Source: GCA-003244245 sp035463315 (GTDB lineage: Bacteria; Actinomycetota; Actinomycetes; Mycobacteriales; Pseudonocardiaceae). Taken from it: 6,677 nucleotides of DNA. The position numbers and the translations under genes were made by a program. Location of the stretch: contig DATHTJ010000121.1 in NCBI GenBank assembly GCA_035463315.1, positions 1-6,677 of the forward strand. Direction: 5' to 3'. Below, in pieces: positions 5,854 through 6,677 of the stretch; the stretch's first letter is position 1; each line of letters opens with the position of its first letter. A model generated the notes under the pieces. That model was given only the letters and a program-made list of their open reading frames with translations. It ran no database searches and had not been told where the DNA came from.

Positions 5854-5857
5854 GGCG
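5845..5857 (+). terminator. Short GC hairpin over the small protein's stop codon
   Basis: CGCCT at 5845-5849 pairs with AGGCG at 5853-5857 around a 3-nt loop, followed by a C/G-rich run. It is a weak candidate for ending the small protein's transcript in the narrow convergent gap; no T run follows. Confidence 0.25.
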
Positions 5858-5895
5858 CGACCCCCGGGGACCTAGATCAACCGTTCCGGGCGCAG

Positions 5896-6159
5896 TCAGG
5901 TCGGCAACAACCGGCTCGGTGTCTCGTGCCAGGAGACCACCAGGTTCTCGCGGGCCCGGGTGCAGGCGACGAAGAGCAGGCACCGTTCACGCTGGATGTC
6001 GAGGTCGTGCGAGCGCTGGTCGTCGGTGGCCGAGGTGACGGCGGACGGCGCTGGTACGTAGCGCTGGCTGACGCCGACCACTGCGACACGGCGGAACTCC
6101 AGCCCCTTCATCCGGTGCATGGTCGCGACCGCAACCTCACCCGGGTGGGTGACCCGGTC
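5896..6159 (-). pseudogene. UvrD-type helicase, C-terminal remnant
   Basis: Reading minus from about 6159, the peptide DRVTHPGEVAVATMHRMKGLEFRRVAVVG is superfamily 1 helicase motif V (HRxKGLEF), and RERCLLFVACTRARENLVVSWH is motif VI, ending in the usual SRLLPT before the TGA at 5898-5896. These parts contact ATP and couple hydrolysis to unwinding of DNA. Everything before them, including the Walker A motif and motifs Ia to IV, is absent, and the upstream DNA encodes an unrelated ATL domain in another frame, so no helicase can be made. The local start ATG 6120 has no visible ribosome binding site. The C-terminus itself looks undamaged, suggesting a fairly recent deletion or rearrangement rather than slow decay. 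Confidence 0.8.
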
Positions 6160-6677
6160 TCTCCATCGGTACCGAGCTCGGCCCGTTGCTCCCGCAGGTC
6201 GTCGGCGGTGACCCGCTGGTCCGGGTCGGCACGCCCCGACTCGTCGAACTGGAGTCCCTCGCTCTCCAGCACCTGCCGCGGGTCGTCACTGCGGTCGGGG
6301 TCGGGCCAGTGGAAGTCAGGAGAGATGCTGCCGTTGGAGCGAAGTACCCGGTGGGCGTTGTTGGTCTTCTCGGTCCTCAGGAACTTTCCGACCGATTGTG
6401 CGGAGAGCCCGGTGAGCGTCGCGAGATCGCCGTAGGCCGTCCACCACCCGGCCTCCACGTAGCCCAAAGCCTTGACGACTTCCGCCCAGCGGGGGTCGCC
6501 GTAGCCGGACTGCTTCTGCTGTGTCTGCTTGCGGTGCAGCCGGTAGCGCCGGGTCAACTCGCTGATGAACTCGTCACCCGCGAACTCCGCGATCGCCTCC
6601 ACCCCTGCTTCGGTGATCGACCAACCGCCGCGCTTGGCAATCCAGCCAATCGCGCTGCTCCACGTCGACACCCAGCG
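6108..6677 (-). CDS. Winged-helix plus alkyltransferase-like (ATL) domain protein, 5' end outside the window
   Basis: The frame is open to the window edge, so the GTG at 6671 is not necessarily the start. Numbered from that GTG, residues 6-48 (AIGWIAKRGG, WSITEAG, ELTRRYR) look like the winged-helix seen beside restriction and McrB/Mrr-like proteins. Residues 62-140 match the DNA-binding domain of O6-alkylguanine methyltransferases: WWTAYGDLATLTGLS, VGKFLRT and AHRVLRSNGSIS. The acceptor cysteine of the PCHR motif is replaced (NNAHRV, 104-109), as in ATL proteins, so it should bind or flag modified bases without transferring alkyl groups. The family's C-terminus seems to end around residue 166 (about 6174); the last 20 or so residues are read out of frame through the helicase remnant. 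Role inferred: DNA damage or modified-DNA recognition, possibly part of a larger restriction-type protein. Confidence 0.68.
   Translation of the reverse strand, partial: RWVSTWSSAIGWIAKRGGWSITEAGVEAIAEFAGDEFISELTRRYRLHRKQTQQKQSGYGDPRWAEVVKALGYVEAGWWTAYGDLATLTGLSAQSVGKFLRTEKTNNAHRVLRSNGSISPDFHWPDPDRSDDPRQVLESEGLQFDESGRADPDQRVTADDLREQRAELGTDGETGSPTRVRLRSRPCTG

Noticed and set aside
5926..6435. Plus-strand frame of 169 codons over the helicase/ATL remnants
   Set aside because: It is antisense to recognisable helicase and ATL motifs and its serine/arginine-rich translation matches nothing.
1..6677. CRISPR array, insertion sequence ends, phage attachment site
   Set aside because: No evenly spaced direct repeats with unique spacers, no transposase, no terminal inverted repeat pair flanking a cargo and no integrase were seen.

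Overview
The window is high-GC DNA from an actinomycete. It is probably from the Pseudonocardiales (Saccharopolyspora/Amycolatopsis-like); that placement is an inference from the GC-rich codon use, GTG starts, 4-nt gene overlaps, the guaB3/ChoD-like/guaA gene order and the CHAT-WD40 type of protein. It falls into a tidy core half and a patchy accessory half.

Core half (1-3491, + strand): the last 52 codons of guaB3 (IMP dehydrogenase family), then a very strong inverted repeat at 169-242, a complete ChoD-type GMC flavoprotein oxidoreductase, and a complete guaA (glutamine-hydrolysing GMP synthase) that overlaps the oxidoreductase gene by 4 nt. IMP dehydrogenase makes XMP and GuaA converts it to GMP, so the setting is guanine nucleotide synthesis. 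The oxidoreductase is a conserved passenger whose link to purines is unknown.

Accessory half (3492-6677): 50 bp after guaA lies a two-gene toxin-antitoxin module, an RHH-like antitoxin overlapping a MazF/PemK-type toxin by 4 nt. The antitoxin probably has a leaderless promoter among three helically phased TGATGC repeats. Next is a decayed CHAT-domain/WD40 gene that has lost most of its N-terminal half, has an in-frame stop and a one-base frameshift, and breaks off in its first WD repeat. About 550 bp then hold no convincing gene, only peptide-like scraps. A strong TTGACA/TATATG promoter and a structured leader of about 105 nt precede a 56-residue two-helix membrane protein. Converging on it from the minus strand is the C-terminal stub of a UvrD-type helicase (motifs V and VI only), joined out of frame to the downstream end of a winged-helix plus alkyltransferase-like (ATL) gene that runs off the window edge.

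I see no complete undescribed multi-gene system. The points most worth a second look are the 27-bp-arm inverted repeat before the oxidoreductase gene, the cysteine cluster in that oxidoreductase, the phased repeats at the toxin-antitoxin promoter, the eroded CHAT gene, and the helicase/ATL junction, which contains a 13-mer identical to a common cloning-vector polylinker.
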